64,000 bases of DNA from Sinorhizobium sp. 8-89 (GCF_030124325.1 NZ_JASKLR010000010.1:19740-83739), one strand, 5' to 3'. Positions 41,762 through 53,046 are shown, numbered from the stretch's first letter. The notes: a model not told the origin generated them from the letters alone. Translations and numbers: made by a program.

Positions 41762-42993
41762 GCGCTGCTCCCCGGCGCGTAGACGACCGTCGCAGTTGCG
41801 ATTGCCGCGATGCCTTCGTTTCGGCCAATGAAGCCGAGCTTTTCATTGGTGGTCGCCTTGATCGAGCAGCGGTCGATTGCGATGCAGAGCATTGCTGCCA
41901 GGTTCTCTCGCATCTGCTGCCGGTGCGGCCCGACCTTCGGTGCTTCAGCGATGATCGATACGTCCGCATTGGTGATGACGCCGCCGCGCTCGCGCACGAT
42001 ACGCGCCGCATGCTCCAGAAAGATACGGGAAGGCGCACCCTTCCATTGCGGATCCGATGGAGGGAAATGATCGCCGATATCACCTGCGCCGCAGGTTGCG
42101 AGAAGTGCGTCGGTCAGCGCATGCAGAGCGACATCGGCATCGGAATGGCCGGAGAGTTTGCGATCGTGCGGAATGAACACGCCGCAAAGCGTGACGCCGT
42201 CGCCTTCGATGAGTTGATGGACGTCGTAGCCATTGCCGGTGCGCACGTCCGGGATCGTGCTGCCCGTGAGCCTTTCATCAGCCATCGAAATATCCCTCTG
42301 CAACGTGAGCTTGACGTTGTCCACCATACCTTCGACCAGGACAACGGGGATGCCCGCCCATTCGGCAATGGACGCGTCATCGGTGAAATCCGCTTTTGCG
42401 TCGGCGTTGGCGGCACGGTGCGCGGAGAGGATCGCGTCCAACTTGAAACACTGCGGCGTCTGTGCCGCAAAGAGGTTGGTCCGTGGGACGGTCTCTCTTA
42501 CGACGCCATTTGCGCCGGCCCGCTTCAGCGTATCGGCGACGGCGATCGCCGGCAGGACCGCCTCCGCACCGGCCAGCAGCGCTGCCCGGCAGCGATCGAG
42601 CAGGGCGTGGTCGACAAAGGGGCGCACTGCGTCGTGGATCATGACGTATTTGGCGCCAGCAGTTGCAATCGCCTCCAAGCCGGCGAGGACCGAAAGCTGC
42701 CGCGTCGCTCCTCCGTGCACGATGGTCAAATCGCTTGGCGTGAGCACGCGCTTCAAAGCGGAGGCAAGCAATTCCTCGTCGTCCGGGTGGATGACCACAA
42801 CCACCGGTCCCGTTCCTGCCCATGTCGCGAAAATGTTAAGCGTGTGCGCGATAACGGGGCGGCCGCCGATCGTCCGGTACTGTTTCGGCCCCTCGGCCGA
42901 TTGGCCGGCACGCTCGCCGCGGCCGGCCGCGACGATGACGACACCACAGGAGAACTGTTCTTCAGGCTGCATCTTATGTATGTGGTCCCGCAT
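41758..42993 (-). CDS. ispDF: Bifunctional IspD/IspF, non-mevalonate isoprenoid synthesis
   Basis: 411 residues. N-terminal cytidylyltransferase ([13 protein letters not shown], then [12 protein letters not shown]) makes CDP-methylerythritol. The C-terminal 2C-methyl-D-erythritol cyclodiphosphate synthase ([34 protein letters not shown]) carries the metal-site His and Asp. Fusion of the two, with the intermediate IspE separate, is usual in Alphaproteobacteria. ATG 42993 is used; ATG 42972 is also possible. Divergent from dusB. Confidence 0.95.
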   Translation of the reverse strand: MRDHIHKMQPEEQFSCGVVIVAAGRGERAGQSAEGPKQYRTIGGRPVIAHTLNIFATWAGTGPVVVVIHPDDEELLASALKRVLTPSDLTIVHGGATRQLSVLAGLEAIATAGAKYVMIHDAVRPFVDHALLDRCRAALLAGAEAVLPAIAVADTLKRAGANGVVRETVPRTNLFAAQTPQCFKLDAILSAHRAANADAKADFTDDASIAEWAGIPVVLVEGMVDNVKLTLQRDISMADERLTGSTIPDVRTGNGYDVHQLIEGDGVTLCGVFIPHDRKLSGHSDADVALHALTDALLATCGAGDIGDHFPPSDPQWKGAPSRIFLEHAARIVRERGGVITNADVSIIAEAPKVGPHRQQMRENLAAMLCIAIDRCSIKATTNEKLGFIGRNEGIAAIATATVVYAPGSSA

Positions 42994-43149
42994 TTCGCCG
43001 ATCTTTGCCGTGATCTACCGCGAAGGCCCCGCCATTGCCAGCCCCCGCCGTTGGAAGCCGTCATTGGAGCCATGTGAGGAATTTCGCCGGGCGCGTGGAA
43101 ATCGCTTGGCAAGCCGAATAACAATGTCTAAAAATAGTGCAAGAAGAAC

Positions 43150-44178
43150 ATGTGCCTGAAAGATATGCATTTGCCACTACTGGCCCTGTCATCGTCGCTC
43201 CGGATCGGGAATGTTGAAATCCGCAACCGGGTGGCGCTCGCGCCGATGTCCGGGGTGACGGATCTGCCTTTCCGCACGCTCGCCTGGCGTTTCGGCGCGG
43301 GATTTGTGGTGACGGAAATGGTCGCCAGCCGTGAACTGGTCTGTAACGCCGCCGAATCCTGGGTGCGGCTGAAGAATTCGGGCATCGAGCCGCACATCGT
43401 CCAGCTCGCAGGTCGTGAGGCGCACTGGATGGCGGAGGCCGCAAGGATCGTCGAGGCGAACGGCGCCGACATCATCGACATCAACATGGGCTGCCCGGCG
43501 AAGAAAGTGACCGGCGGCTATTCCGGTTCCGCCCTGATGCGCGACCCCGATCACGCGCTGTCGCTTGTCGAAGCAATCGTCAGGGCCGTTTCCGTGCCTG
43601 TAACGCTGAAGATGCGGCTCGGTTGGGACGAGAACTCGATCAATGCTCCGTTGATTGCCCGCAGGGCCGAAGAGGCGGGTGTGCGGGCCATCACGATTCA
43701 CGGCCGCACCCGGATGCAGTTCTATAGCGGAAAGGCGAACTGGGACGCGCTTCGTGCGGTTCGCGACGTCATCTCGGTCCCTCTCATCGCCAATGGCGAC
43801 GTCGATACGGTGGCAGACACGACGGAAATCCTGCGCCGGTCGGGTGCCGACGCGGTCATGGTCGGTCGTTCGTCACAGGGGCGGCCTTGGCATGCGGGTG
43901 TTCTTGCCGGCGCTCGTCTTCATCCCGATGCATTGGAGATCGCGAAGATCTTCGCCGAGCACTACGCAACGATGCTCGAATTCTATGGGCCTCAGATCGG
44001 CCTTCGGCACGCTCGCAAGCATGTCGGCTGGTACATCGAGCGTTTCGCACCGGATCTCTCGTCCGCGGACAAGGCGGCGATCCTGACATCTACCGATCCG
44101 GATCTGGTCAGCGACCGGGTCGCTGCCGCGATCGCGAATTCCGGCGTCGCACCGATCAACGAGGAGATGGCGGCATGA
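43150..44178 (+). CDS. dusB: tRNA-dihydrouridine synthase B (NifR3)
   Basis: 342 residues. FMN-dependent reduction of uridines in the tRNA D-loop. Family signatures: [38 protein letters not shown] with the catalytic Cys, and [10 protein letters not shown]. It is the first gene of the nifR3-ntrB-ntrC operon known in rhizobia. The stop overlaps the ntrB ATG (ATGA). AGAAGAAC precedes the ATG. Confidence 0.95.
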   Translation: MCLKDMHLPLLALSSSLRIGNVEIRNRVALAPMSGVTDLPFRTLAWRFGAGFVVTEMVASRELVCNAAESWVRLKNSGIEPHIVQLAGREAHWMAEAARIVEANGADIIDINMGCPAKKVTGGYSGSALMRDPDHALSLVEAIVRAVSVPVTLKMRLGWDENSINAPLIARRAEEAGVRAITIHGRTRMQFYSGKANWDALRAVRDVISVPLIANGDVDTVADTTEILRRSGADAVMVGRSSQGRPWHAGVLAGARLHPDALEIAKIFAEHYATMLEFYGPQIGLRHARKHVGWYIERFAPDLSSADKAAILTSTDPDLVSDRVAAAIANSGVAPINEEMAA

Positions 44179-45332
44179 CGGACAAGGCAATGGCAATGGA
44201 GCCGGTGGGAGATGCGAACGATCTTTCCATGGCGGTTCTGAACGCGATCCAGAACCCTGTAATCCTTGTTGACGAAAATGGCCTGGTGGCCTTCGCCAAC
44301 TGGGAAGCCGAGTCCTTTTTTGGCGCCAGCGCCAATCATCTCGCCCGCCATAACATCAGCGCGTTCATTCCATTCGGCAGCCCGCTGCTGACGTTGATCG
44401 ATCAGGTTCGCGAACGACGGGCGCCTGTCAACGAATACAGGGTCGATCTGAGCTCGCCGCGTCTTGGCGCCGACAAGCTCGTCGATCTCTACGTTGCGCC
44501 GGTTCTCTCCGCACCGGGGTCCGTGGTTATCGTCTTCCAAGAGCGCTCGATGGCCGACAAAATCGATCGGCAGCTGACCCATCGAGGCGCCGCGCGATCG
44601 GTGACCGGTCTCGCCTCGATGCTGGCCCACGAGATCAAGAACCCGCTTTCCGGCATTCGCGGCGCTGCACAGCTTCTCGAAACATCGGTCAACGACGAGG
44701 ACCGGGCCTTGACTCGGCTGATCTGTGACGAGACGGACCGTATCGTATCGCTCGTCGACCGCATGGAGGTCTTCTCCGACGAACGGCCGGTCGATCGCGT
44801 ACCGCTCAATATCCATTCCGTGCTCGACCACGTGAAGGCGATTGCCAAGGCTGGCTTTGCCCGCAGAATCAAGATTTCCGAGAACTACGACCCGTCACTG
44901 CCCCCGGTTTATGCCAATCGAGACCAGCTCGTTCAGGTATTCCTCAACCTGATCAAGAATGCCGCCGAGGCGATCGGCGACCGGACGGACGGCGAGATCA
45001 TGCTGACGACGGCCTATCGGCCCGGCATTCGGCTCTCGGTTGCCGGAACGCGCGAAAAGATCTCGCTGCCGCTTGAGTTCTGCGTGCACGACAACGGGCC
45101 CGGCGTTCCGTCGGATCTGCTGCCGCATCTTTTCGACCCGTTCATCACCACGAAGACGAACGGCTCGGGCCTGGGGCTGGCGCTGGTCGCCAAGATCATC
45201 GGCGGCCATGGGGGCATCGTTGAATGCGATAGCCAGCACAACCGCACCACCTTCCGTGTTCTGATGCCGGCGTCCAAGGGGCCCGCGGCGGATGACGACG
45301 AAATTCCGATGACAAAAGGAAACATTGCATGA
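44175..45332 (+). CDS. ntrB: Nitrogen regulation histidine kinase NtrB
   Basis: 385 residues. PAS domain (about 20-115), HisKA with the phospho-acceptor His in [15 protein letters not shown], and a HATPase with [18 protein letters not shown] and the G-rich [10 protein letters not shown] soluble kinase without membrane segments, controlled by PII in known systems. Phosphorylates NtrC at low nitrogen. Overlaps ntrC by four bases. Confidence 0.96.
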   Translation: MTDKAMAMEPVGDANDLSMAVLNAIQNPVILVDENGLVAFANWEAESFFGASANHLARHNISAFIPFGSPLLTLIDQVRERRAPVNEYRVDLSSPRLGADKLVDLYVAPVLSAPGSVVIVFQERSMADKIDRQLTHRGAARSVTGLASMLAHEIKNPLSGIRGAAQLLETSVNDEDRALTRLICDETDRIVSLVDRMEVFSDERPVDRVPLNIHSVLDHVKAIAKAGFARRIKISENYDPSLPPVYANRDQLVQVFLNLIKNAAEAIGDRTDGEIMLTTAYRPGIRLSVAGTREKISLPLEFCVHDNGPGVPSDLLPHLFDPFITTKTNGSGLGLALVAKIIGGHGGIVECDSQHNRTTFRVLMPASKGPAADDDEIPMTKGNIA

Positions 45333-46783
45333 CGGGTGCTACGATCCTCGTCGCGGATGACGATGCCGCCATTCGCACCGTGCTCAACCAGGCTCTGAGC
45401 CGCGCCGGCTATGATGTGCGCATCACCTCCAATGCGGCGACGCTGTGGCGCTGGATCGCTGCTGGCGACGGTGATCTGGTCGTGACCGACGTCATAATGC
45501 CGGATGAGAACGCCTTCGACCTTCTGCCTCGGATCAAGAAGGCGCGTCCGGATCTGCCTGTTCTCGTGATGAGCGCGCAGAACACGTTCATGACAGCCAT
45601 CAAGGCGTCCGAAAAGGGAGCCTATGACTACCTCCCGAAGCCTTTCGACCTGACGGAACTGATCGGGATCATCGGTCGGGCGCTCGCCGAACCGAAGCGT
45701 CGTCCCTCCAGGATCGACGACGATTCGCAGGACGGTATGCCGCTTGTCGGCCGCTCGGCCGCCATGCAGGAAATCTACCGGGTGCTCGCGCGCCTGATGC
45801 AGACCGATCTCACATTGATGATCACCGGGGAATCGGGGACCGGCAAGGAACTGGTCGCGCGCGCGCTGCACGACTACGGCAAGCGCCGGAATGGCCCCTT
45901 CGTTGCGATCAACATGGCGGCGATCCCGCGCGACCTTATCGAATCGGAGCTGTTCGGCCACGAGAAGGGCGCCTTTACCGGCGCACAGACGCGCTCGACC
46001 GGCCGTTTCGAGCAGGCGGAAGGCGGAACGCTCTTCCTCGACGAGATCGGCGACATGCCGATGGATGCCCAGACCAGGCTCCTGCGTGTGTTGCAGCAGG
46101 GCGAATACACGACCGTCGGCGGGCGCACGCCGATCCGCTCGGACGTACGGATCGTCGCCGCGACGAACAAGGACCTGAAACAGTCGATCAATCAAGGGCT
46201 TTTCCGCGAGGATCTCTACTATCGCTTGAACGTCGTGCCACTGCGCTTGCCGCCGCTCAGGGACCGGGCGGAGGATATTCCGGATCTCGTCCGCCATTTC
46301 GTCCAGCAGGCCGAAAAGGAAGGGCTCGACGTCAAGCGTTTCGACCAGGAAGCGCTGGAACTGATGAAGGCGCATCCGTGGCCCGGCAATGTGCGAGAAC
46401 TCGAAAATCTGGTGAGGCGGCTGACGGCGCTTTATCCACAGGATGTGATCACCAGGGAGATCATCGAGAACGAGCTACGCTCGGAGATCCCCGACAGCCC
46501 GATCGAAAAGTCGGCGACCCGCTCCGGTTCGATGTCGATTTCCCAGGCAGTTGAAGAGAATATGCGGCAGTACTTCGCAAGTTTCGGCGATGCCTTGCCG
46601 CCCTCCGGCCTCTATGATCGGGTGCTCGCGGAGATGGAGTACCCACTGATCCTTGCAGCCCTGACGGCGACCAGGGGCAACCAGATCAAGGCTGCCGACC
46701 TCCTCGGCCTTAACCGAAACACGCTGCGCAAGAAGATCCGCGAACTCGGAGTCTCTGTTTACCGCAGTTCACGCAGTGCTTGA
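45329..46783 (+). CDS. ntrC: Nitrogen regulation response regulator NtrC
   Basis: 484 residues. Receiver ([13 protein letters not shown]; phospho-acceptor Asp in [10 protein letters not shown]), sigma-54 AAA+ domain ([17 protein letters not shown], and the GAFTGA loop in [12 protein letters not shown]), and a C-terminal helix-turn-helix ([20 protein letters not shown]). Activates sigma-54 promoters for nitrogen assimilation. A 7-bp hairpin with a T run follows at 46789-46808. Confidence 0.97.
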   Translation: MTGATILVADDDAAIRTVLNQALSRAGYDVRITSNAATLWRWIAAGDGDLVVTDVIMPDENAFDLLPRIKKARPDLPVLVMSAQNTFMTAIKASEKGAYDYLPKPFDLTELIGIIGRALAEPKRRPSRIDDDSQDGMPLVGRSAAMQEIYRVLARLMQTDLTLMITGESGTGKELVARALHDYGKRRNGPFVAINMAAIPRDLIESELFGHEKGAFTGAQTRSTGRFEQAEGGTLFLDEIGDMPMDAQTRLLRVLQQGEYTTVGGRTPIRSDVRIVAATNKDLKQSINQGLFREDLYYRLNVVPLRLPPLRDRAEDIPDLVRHFVQQAEKEGLDVKRFDQEALELMKAHPWPGNVRELENLVRRLTALYPQDVITREIIENELRSEIPDSPIEKSATRSGSMSISQAVEENMRQYFASFGDALPPSGLYDRVLAEMEYPLILAALTATRGNQIKAADLLGLNRNTLRKKIRELGVSVYRSSRSA

Positions 46784-46788
46784 CTGCG

Positions 46789-46808
46789 ATGCAACACCGT
46801 TGCATTTT
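46789..46808 (+). terminator. Intrinsic terminator or palindrome downstream of ntrC
   Basis: ATGCAAC / GTTGCAT stem with loop ACC followed by TTTT, six bases after the ntrC stop. Its core TGCAACACCGTTGCA also resembles an imperfect NtrC-type dyad. Beyond it a second GC stem, CCGGCGCC...GCGCCGG (46951-46970), lies before ntrY. Confidence 0.55.
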
Positions 46809-46989
46809 CGCCACAATGCGTTGCTTGAACGTCCATAGCGTCGATTCGCTGCGTCGTCGTTGAACGCGACTCATCCGATCGGCGCTCGCCGATACGTTTT
46901 GGGGCGGGGCGTTGCGGTCAGTTTCTTTGACCTGTTAAAGTTCGCGTTTGCCGGCGCCGTCGGGCGCCGGTTTGGGGGAAGCATTTTAC

Positions 46990-49263
46990 ATGGTGGACGG
47001 AATGGCCCTGCCATTGGGCACAGAGGACAGGGTCGCAACTGTCCAGGATCGGCGGGCATCCTTCGCCCTGCCCGGATTGATGCTCGCCACCGGCGCGCTG
47101 ATCTGTGCCACCTTGTCGCTGCTCGTTCTCCTCGGCCTTACCCCCGTTCGGCCAGAGCGAAACATCGTCATCGCCTGTGCGGGTATCAACGGCGTCTTCG
47201 TCGTCGGTCTGATCTACCTGATCGCGCGCGAAATTCTTAGACTGCTGAGGGCGCGCAGCAAGGGAAGAGCGGCAGCGCGGCTGCATGTGCGCATCGTTGC
47301 GCTGTTTTCGATCGTCGCGATAACGCCTGCGATTCTGGTCGCGATTTTCGCTAGCATCACCCTCGACGTCGGGCTCGACCGCTGGTTCTCCCTGCGGACA
47401 CAGGCGATCGTCCGCTCGTCGCTGAACGTCGCGCAAGCTTATGTGCTGGAGAATGCCAGCTACCTGCAAGGCCAGACTGTGTCGATGGCCAATGACCTCG
47501 AGCGCAACCGGCAGCTCTACAGCCTCGATCGCACCGGCTTCACCGAATTGATGACGCGGCAGGCGAGGGGGCGCGGCATGCTTGGCGCCTTCCTGGTCCG
47601 CGCCGACGGCAGCGCCATCCTTCAGGCGAATATCTCGACCGAGCGGCCGCTGCCGGCTATTCCGCAGGATGCGCTTAAAAGCACTATTTCCGGCCAGCCG
47701 ACGCTTATTCCTCCGGGCGTCACCAACCTCGTCGGCGCCGTCATTCCACTCGACAATATACCCGGTACCTATCTCTACACGGTTCGCAACGTCGATCCCG
47801 AAGTGATGCGTTCGATGCGGCTGATGGAGGAGAACACTGCCGAATACAAGGCTCTGGAGGCCGGGCGCACGTCGCTGCAGATCGCCTTCGGCGTTCTCTA
47901 TATCGGCTTTGCTCTCATCGTTCTGCTGGCGGCAATCTGGACGGCGATTGCCGTTGCCGATCGTATCGTTCGACCGATCCGGCAGTTGATCGGTGCTGCG
48001 GACAGCGTGGCCTCCGGCAATCTCGACGTCGTCGTTCCGGTGCGCGCCGTCGATGGCGACGTGGGCAATCTGTCGCGCACCTTCAACAAAATGGTCAGCG
48101 AGATCCGTACGCAGCAGGAGCAGATCCTGGTGGCGAAGGACGAAGTGGATCAGCGCCGCCGCTTTATCGAGGCCGTGCTTTCTGGCGTCACGACCGCGGT
48201 TATCGGTGTTGGCAAGGACCGTCGCATCACCATCGCCAATCCCTCATCGGAAGAGTTCCTGAGGACGGCCGCGCCGGGACTGCTGGGCGCAAGCCTCAGC
48301 GAGGTTGCGCCGGAGATCGATGCGGTGCTGATCGAGGCCGAAAGCCGCTATCGCAACGACTACCGCAAGCAGATCAACATCATGCGCGGCGGAACCGAGC
48401 GCACGCTCAACGTTCAGGTGACGCGGGAGGAAGGCGACGACTCGCACGGTTCCTACGTGATCACCATCGACGACATCACCGATCTGGTGATCGCGCAGCG
48501 GTCGACCGCATGGGCCGATGTGGCGCGCCGCATTGCCCACGAGATCAAGAACCCGCTGACACCGATCCAGCTTTCGGCCGAGCGCCTGAGGCGCCGGTAC
48601 GGCAAGCAGATCGACCAGCAGGACCGGGCCGTCTTCGATCAATGCACCGATACCATCGTGCGGCAGGTGGAGGATATCGGCCGGATGGTCGACGAATTCT
48701 CCGCCTTTGCACGGATGCCGAAGCCGACGAAGGAAAAATCCGACCTGCGCTCGATCCTCAAGGATGCCGTTTTTCTTCGCGAGATGGGCAACACGCACAT
48801 CACCTTCGTTCGTGATTTCGGTGACGAGCCGCTCGAGGGCCAGTTCGACGGCCGCATGCTCGGCCAGGCTTTCGGCAACATCGTCAAGAACGCGGTCGAG
48901 GCGATCGAGGCCGTTCCCGCTGGAACGTCGCGTGGTGCGCCGACCATCATCATTCGCTCCCGTCGCGAGGGTGCTTCCGGCCGCTTCGTCGTTGACGTCA
49001 TCGACAACGGCAAGGGGCTGCCGACCGAAAACCGGCACAGAATTCTGGAGCCCTACATGACGATGCGCGAAAAGGGCACCGGTCTCGGCCTCGCAATCGT
49101 CAAGAAAATCATCGAGGACCATGGCGGACAACTGGAACTGCACGACGCACCGGTCGATTTCGACGGCGGCGTCGGGGCGATGATCCGGGTGATCCTGCCG
49201 CCTGCCGGGGAGACCGGGGGCGAAGATACTGTAAAGGATAAGGGTAATACCAATGGCGGCTGA
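46990..49263 (+). CDS. ntrY: Nitrogen regulation membrane kinase NtrY
   Basis: 757 residues. Membrane segments near the N-terminus (about 20-45, 60-80, 100-125) and again about 300, enclosing a periplasmic region. HAMP and PAS follow, then HisKA with His in [21 protein letters not shown], and HATPase with NIVKNAVEAIE and KGTGLGLAIV. Senses extracytoplasmic or redox conditions in relatives. ATG 46990 with GGGGGAAG upstream is chosen; the longer frame to 46948 has a TTG. Overlaps ntrX by 11 bases. Confidence 0.95.
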   Translation: MVDGMALPLGTEDRVATVQDRRASFALPGLMLATGALICATLSLLVLLGLTPVRPERNIVIACAGINGVFVVGLIYLIAREILRLLRARSKGRAAARLHVRIVALFSIVAITPAILVAIFASITLDVGLDRWFSLRTQAIVRSSLNVAQAYVLENASYLQGQTVSMANDLERNRQLYSLDRTGFTELMTRQARGRGMLGAFLVRADGSAILQANISTERPLPAIPQDALKSTISGQPTLIPPGVTNLVGAVIPLDNIPGTYLYTVRNVDPEVMRSMRLMEENTAEYKALEAGRTSLQIAFGVLYIGFALIVLLAAIWTAIAVADRIVRPIRQLIGAADSVASGNLDVVVPVRAVDGDVGNLSRTFNKMVSEIRTQQEQILVAKDEVDQRRRFIEAVLSGVTTAVIGVGKDRRITIANPSSEEFLRTAAPGLLGASLSEVAPEIDAVLIEAESRYRNDYRKQINIMRGGTERTLNVQVTREEGDDSHGSYVITIDDITDLVIAQRSTAWADVARRIAHEIKNPLTPIQLSAERLRRRYGKQIDQQDRAVFDQCTDTIVRQVEDIGRMVDEFSAFARMPKPTKEKSDLRSILKDAVFLREMGNTHITFVRDFGDEPLEGQFDGRMLGQAFGNIVKNAVEAIEAVPAGTSRGAPTIIIRSRREGASGRFVVDVIDNGKGLPTENRHRILEPYMTMREKGTGLGLAIVKKIIEDHGGQLELHDAPVDFDGGVGAMIRVILPPAGETGGEDTVKDKGNTNGG

Positions 49264-50617
49264 TATTCTGGTTGTGGACGATGAGGAGGACATCCGGGAG
49301 ATCGTCTCGGGAATCCTGTCGGACGAGGGTCACGAGACCCGGACGGCTTTTGACAGCGACAGCGCGCTTGCGGCGATCAACGATCGTGTGCCGAGACTGG
49401 TTTTCCTGGACATCTGGATGCAGGGTAGTCGCCTCGACGGACTGGCGCTGCTTGACGAAATCAAGGGCCGCCATCCCGATCTGCCGGTGGTGATGATTTC
49501 CGGTCACGGCAACATCGAAACGGCTGTTTCCGCCATCAAGCGTGGCGCTTACGATTTCATCGAGAAACCGTTCAAGGCGGACCGGCTGATTCTCATCGCC
49601 GAGCGGGCGTTGGAGAATTCCAAGCTTAAGCGCGAGGTCTCGGAACTGAAAAGAAAGTCCGGCGATCCGGTGGAGCTTATCGGAACCTCCGTCGCCGTAT
49701 CGCAGCTGCGGCAGACGATCGAAAAGGTGGCGCCGACCAACAGCCGGATCATGATCCAGGGGCCTTCAGGTTCGGGCAAGGAACTTGTCGCACGCATGAT
49801 CCATCGGAAATCCACGCGTTCGTCCGGGCCGTTCGTCGCGCTGAACGCGGCGGCAATCACCCCGGATCGCATGGAAATCGCGCTTTTCGGCACGGAAGGC
49901 ACGCCGGGCCAACCACGCCGAACGGGTGCCTTGGAAGAAGCCCATGGCGGCATTCTCTATCTCGACGAAATCGGCGAAATGCCGCGGGAAACGCAAAACA
50001 AGATCTTGCGCGTCCTTGTCGATCAGCAGTTCGAGCGTGTAGGCGGCTCGAAGCGCGTCAAGGTGGATGTCCGCATCATCTCTTCGACCGCCTACAACCT
50101 GGAAAACATGATCTCGGAAGGCCTTTTCCGCGAGGACCTGTTCCACCGGCTGGCGGTGATCCCGGTGCGCGTCCCGGCTCTTGCCGAAAGGCGTGAAGAC
50201 ATACCCTTCCTTGTGGACATGTTCATGCGTCAGGTGAGCGAACAGGCGGGCATACGCCCCCGCAAGATCGGCGAGGATGCGCTCGCAGTCCTGCAGGCGC
50301 ATGACTGGCCGGGCAACATCCGCCAGTTGCGCAACAACATCGAACGCTTGATGATTCTCGCACGCAGCGACGGGCCCGATACGCCGATCACCGCCGACAT
50401 GCTGCCGACAGAGGTCGGCGACACGCTGCCGAAGATTTCCGCACAAGGTGATCAGCACATCATGACCTTGCCGCTGCGCGAGGCTCGTGAAATGTTCGAG
50501 CGCGATTATCTGATCGCCCAGATCAACCGATTCGGCGGAAACATCTCGCGCACGGCGGAGTTCGTCGGCATGGAGCGTTCCGCGCTTCATCGCAAGCTGA
50601 AGTCGCTGGGCGTCTGA
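49253..50617 (+). CDS. ntrX: Response regulator NtrX (no GAFTGA loop)
   Basis: 454 residues. Receiver (VVDDEEDIREIV; Asp in LVFLDIWMQ), AAA+ domain with GPSGSGKELVARMIHRKS and LDEIGEMP, and a C-terminal helix-turn-helix. The sigma-54-contacting GAFTGA loop is absent: in its place stands FGTEGTPGQPRRTGALE. So NtrX likely regulates without activating sigma-54 RNA polymerase in the NtrC manner, as known for other alphaproteobacterial NtrX. Starts within the 3' end of ntrY. Confidence 0.95.
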   Translation: MAADILVVDDEEDIREIVSGILSDEGHETRTAFDSDSALAAINDRVPRLVFLDIWMQGSRLDGLALLDEIKGRHPDLPVVMISGHGNIETAVSAIKRGAYDFIEKPFKADRLILIAERALENSKLKREVSELKRKSGDPVELIGTSVAVSQLRQTIEKVAPTNSRIMIQGPSGSGKELVARMIHRKSTRSSGPFVALNAAAITPDRMEIALFGTEGTPGQPRRTGALEEAHGGILYLDEIGEMPRETQNKILRVLVDQQFERVGGSKRVKVDVRIISSTAYNLENMISEGLFREDLFHRLAVIPVRVPALAERREDIPFLVDMFMRQVSEQAGIRPRKIGEDALAVLQAHDWPGNIRQLRNNIERLMILARSDGPDTPITADMLPTEVGDTLPKISAQGDQHIMTLPLREAREMFERDYLIAQINRFGGNISRTAEFVGMERSALHRKLKSLGV

Positions 50618-50683
50618 TCCGGAGCGGATTGGCGGCGGTTTTTCGCCTCTCAGCGCTGCAGTTTGTGAGATGAAGGAACGGCG

Positions 50684-52060
50684 ATGAAAGTTGTCATTTG
50701 CGGCGCCGGACAGGTCGGATACGGGATCGCCGAGCGCCTGTCACAGGAAAACAACGACGTTTCGGTGATCGATACGTCCGCCGCGCTCATCGCGCACATC
50801 ACCGAGACGCTGGATGTGCGCGGCTATGTCGGCCACGGCGCCCATCCGGATGTGCTGGCGAGAGCCGGTGCCGATCAGGCTGACATGATCATCGCGGTGA
50901 CCCTTTTCGACGAGGTCAACATCGTCGCCTGCGAAGTGGCGCATGCGATCTTCAACGTGCCGACCAAGGTCGCCCGGATTCGCGCTCAGAATTATCTCGT
51001 ACCGGAATATTCGGACCTCTTTTCACGGGAGAACGTCCCGATCGACGTGACGATTTCGCCGGAAATCGAAGTCGGGCGGCTCGTTCTTCGGCGCATTTCC
51101 TTTCCGGGCGCGACCGACGTGGTTCGCTTCGCCGAGGATCGCATCGCCATGGTCGCGATCGAGTGCATGGAAGATTGTCCCGTGGTGGACACGCCGCTGC
51201 AGCAACTGAGCGAGCTCTTCCCGGATCTTCTGGCGACCGTCACCGGGATTTTCCGGGACGGAAAGCTGATCGTGCCGCATTCCGCCGATCAATTGCAGAC
51301 GGGGGATCTCGCTTATGTCGTCTGCGATCGAGATCATACGCGCCGCACGCTGGGGCTCTTCGGACATGAGGAGCAGGAGGCGCGGCGGATCATCATCATG
51401 GGCGGCGGCAACATTGGCTATTTCGTCGCGCGCACGATCGAGGAGCAGCAGCCCCGCATGCGCGTCAAGCTCATCGAGAGCGACCGGGACCGCGCGGTGC
51501 TCATGGCCGACAAGCTGAGCAACACGGTCGTCTTGAACGGCTCGGCCATGGATCAGCGGATCCTGATGCAGGCGGATGTTCAGGAGGCCGATCTCGTGGT
51601 CGCCCTTACGAACAACGATCAGATCAATATTCTCGGCAGCATGATGGCCAAGCGCCTGGGCGCAAAGTCGACCCTGGTCCTGATCAATGAGCCGGCCTAC
51701 CAGGATTTTGCCGGTACTGCCGGAGTCGACGCGCATATCAACCCGAGAGCCGTGACGATCTCGCGCGTCCTGCAGCATGTCAGGAAAGGCCGCATTCGGT
51801 CGGTCTATGCGGTGCAGAACGGGGCGGCGGAAGTCATTGAGGCCGAGGCACTCGAAACGTCGCCGCTGGTCGGCAAGGCGCTCCGCGAGCTTGAACTGCC
51901 GGAGGGGATCCGCATCGGCGCGCTCTATCGCGACAAGACTTTCATTCGTCCTGACGGCAACACGAGGATAAAGGCGAAGGATCGCGTCGTTCTCTTCGCA
52001 TCCGCCGACGCCGTGCGCCATGTCGAACAGCTTTTCCGAGTCAGCATCCAATATTTCTGA
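50684..52060 (+). CDS. trkA: Trk potassium uptake regulatory subunit TrkA
   Basis: 458 residues made of two RCK units, each with an NAD-binding N-lobe: VVICGAGQVGYGIAERL and IIIMGGGNIGYFVARTI, plus C-lobes in between and at the end. Peripheral subunit that gates the Trk/Ktr channel with NAD(H). Placed after ntrX, as in other rhizobia. Confidence 0.95.
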   Translation: MKVVICGAGQVGYGIAERLSQENNDVSVIDTSAALIAHITETLDVRGYVGHGAHPDVLARAGADQADMIIAVTLFDEVNIVACEVAHAIFNVPTKVARIRAQNYLVPEYSDLFSRENVPIDVTISPEIEVGRLVLRRISFPGATDVVRFAEDRIAMVAIECMEDCPVVDTPLQQLSELFPDLLATVTGIFRDGKLIVPHSADQLQTGDLAYVVCDRDHTRRTLGLFGHEEQEARRIIIMGGGNIGYFVARTIEEQQPRMRVKLIESDRDRAVLMADKLSNTVVLNGSAMDQRILMQADVQEADLVVALTNNDQINILGSMMAKRLGAKSTLVLINEPAYQDFAGTAGVDAHINPRAVTISRVLQHVRKGRIRSVYAVQNGAAEVIEAEALETSPLVGKALRELELPEGIRIGALYRDKTFIRPDGNTRIKAKDRVVLFASADAVRHVEQLFRVSIQYF

Positions 52061-52073
52061 GGTCGCGATCCCG

Positions 52074-52937
52074 ATGCCGAGAATTGCCTATGTCAACGGC
52101 GCTTACGTGCCGCATTCCGAAGCTGCAGTTCATATAGAAGACCGCGGCTACCAGTTCGCGGACGGCGTCTATGAGGTCTGCGAGGTTCGGCACGGCTTCA
52201 TCGTGGACCTCAGCCGGCATCTGGATCGCCTCGACCGATCCTTGACGGAACTGCGGATCGGCTGGCCGATGAGCAGGGCGGCGCTGGTTCACGTCATTCG
52301 CGAGGTGTTGCGCAGGAACCTGGTGCGCCACGGGCTCTTTTACCTGCAGGTAACCCGTGGCGTCGCGCGGCGCGACCACGTCTTCCCGACAAAGGATACG
52401 CCGGCTTCGCTCGTCGTCACGGCGAGGCGCACGGATGCCGCGGCAATCGCAAAAAAGAATGCCGAGGGAATTGCTGCGATCACGGTGCCGGAGAACCGAT
52501 GGGATCGGGTAGATATCAAAACGGTCGGCCTCCTGCCGAATGTTCTCGCGCGCCAGAAGGCAAAGGAACTCGGAGCGCAGGAGGCGATTTTCGTCGACGT
52601 AGACGGCACCGTCAAAGAGGGGGCGGCGACGAACGTCTGGATCGTCGATGGTAACGGCACGTTGCGCACACGTCCGGCAGAGCACGGCATTCTGCGGGGC
52701 ATAACCCGGACGACACTGATGGACGTGGCGAAGCCCCTTGGTCTGAAGGTCGAGGAAAAGGCGTTTTCGGTAGAGGAAATGTTTGCCGCGCGCGAAGTGT
52801 TCATCACCGCCGCGACGAGCATCTGCTTTCCCGTCGTCTCGGTCGACGGAAAGCCGATCGGCAATGGCTATCCCGGAAGCATAGCACAGAATATTCGCGA
52901 AGCCTTTTTCGACATTGCGGAAAAGACATTGATTTGA
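52074..52937 (+). CDS. D-amino-acid aminotransferase-like (class IV PLP enzyme)
   Basis: 287 residues. PLP class IV aminotransferase fold: RGYQFADGVYEV, the PLP lysine in VDIKTVGLLPNVLA, and GAATNVWIVD. The length fits D-alanine aminotransferase (Dat) and its relatives rather than branched-chain IlvE. ATG 52074 is used since the preceding bases (GAGG) fit and since MPRIAYVNG aligns with family starts; the longer frame from 52020 overlaps trkA. Can supply D-Glu/D-Ala for peptidoglycan. Confidence 0.85.
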   Translation: MPRIAYVNGAYVPHSEAAVHIEDRGYQFADGVYEVCEVRHGFIVDLSRHLDRLDRSLTELRIGWPMSRAALVHVIREVLRRNLVRHGLFYLQVTRGVARRDHVFPTKDTPASLVVTARRTDAAAIAKKNAEGIAAITVPENRWDRVDIKTVGLLPNVLARQKAKELGAQEAIFVDVDGTVKEGAATNVWIVDGNGTLRTRPAEHGILRGITRTTLMDVAKPLGLKVEEKAFSVEEMFAAREVFITAATSICFPVVSVDGKPIGNGYPGSIAQNIREAFFDIAEKTLI

Positions 52938-53046
52938 TACCAAACTTGGAGAGGTGTCGGGGAAGGATACTGTGACGCCTCGAAACGCAGAATTAGACAA
53001 AATGCACCGGCGCCCAAAGGCCGGCAAATAAGAAAGAAGCGGCGCG

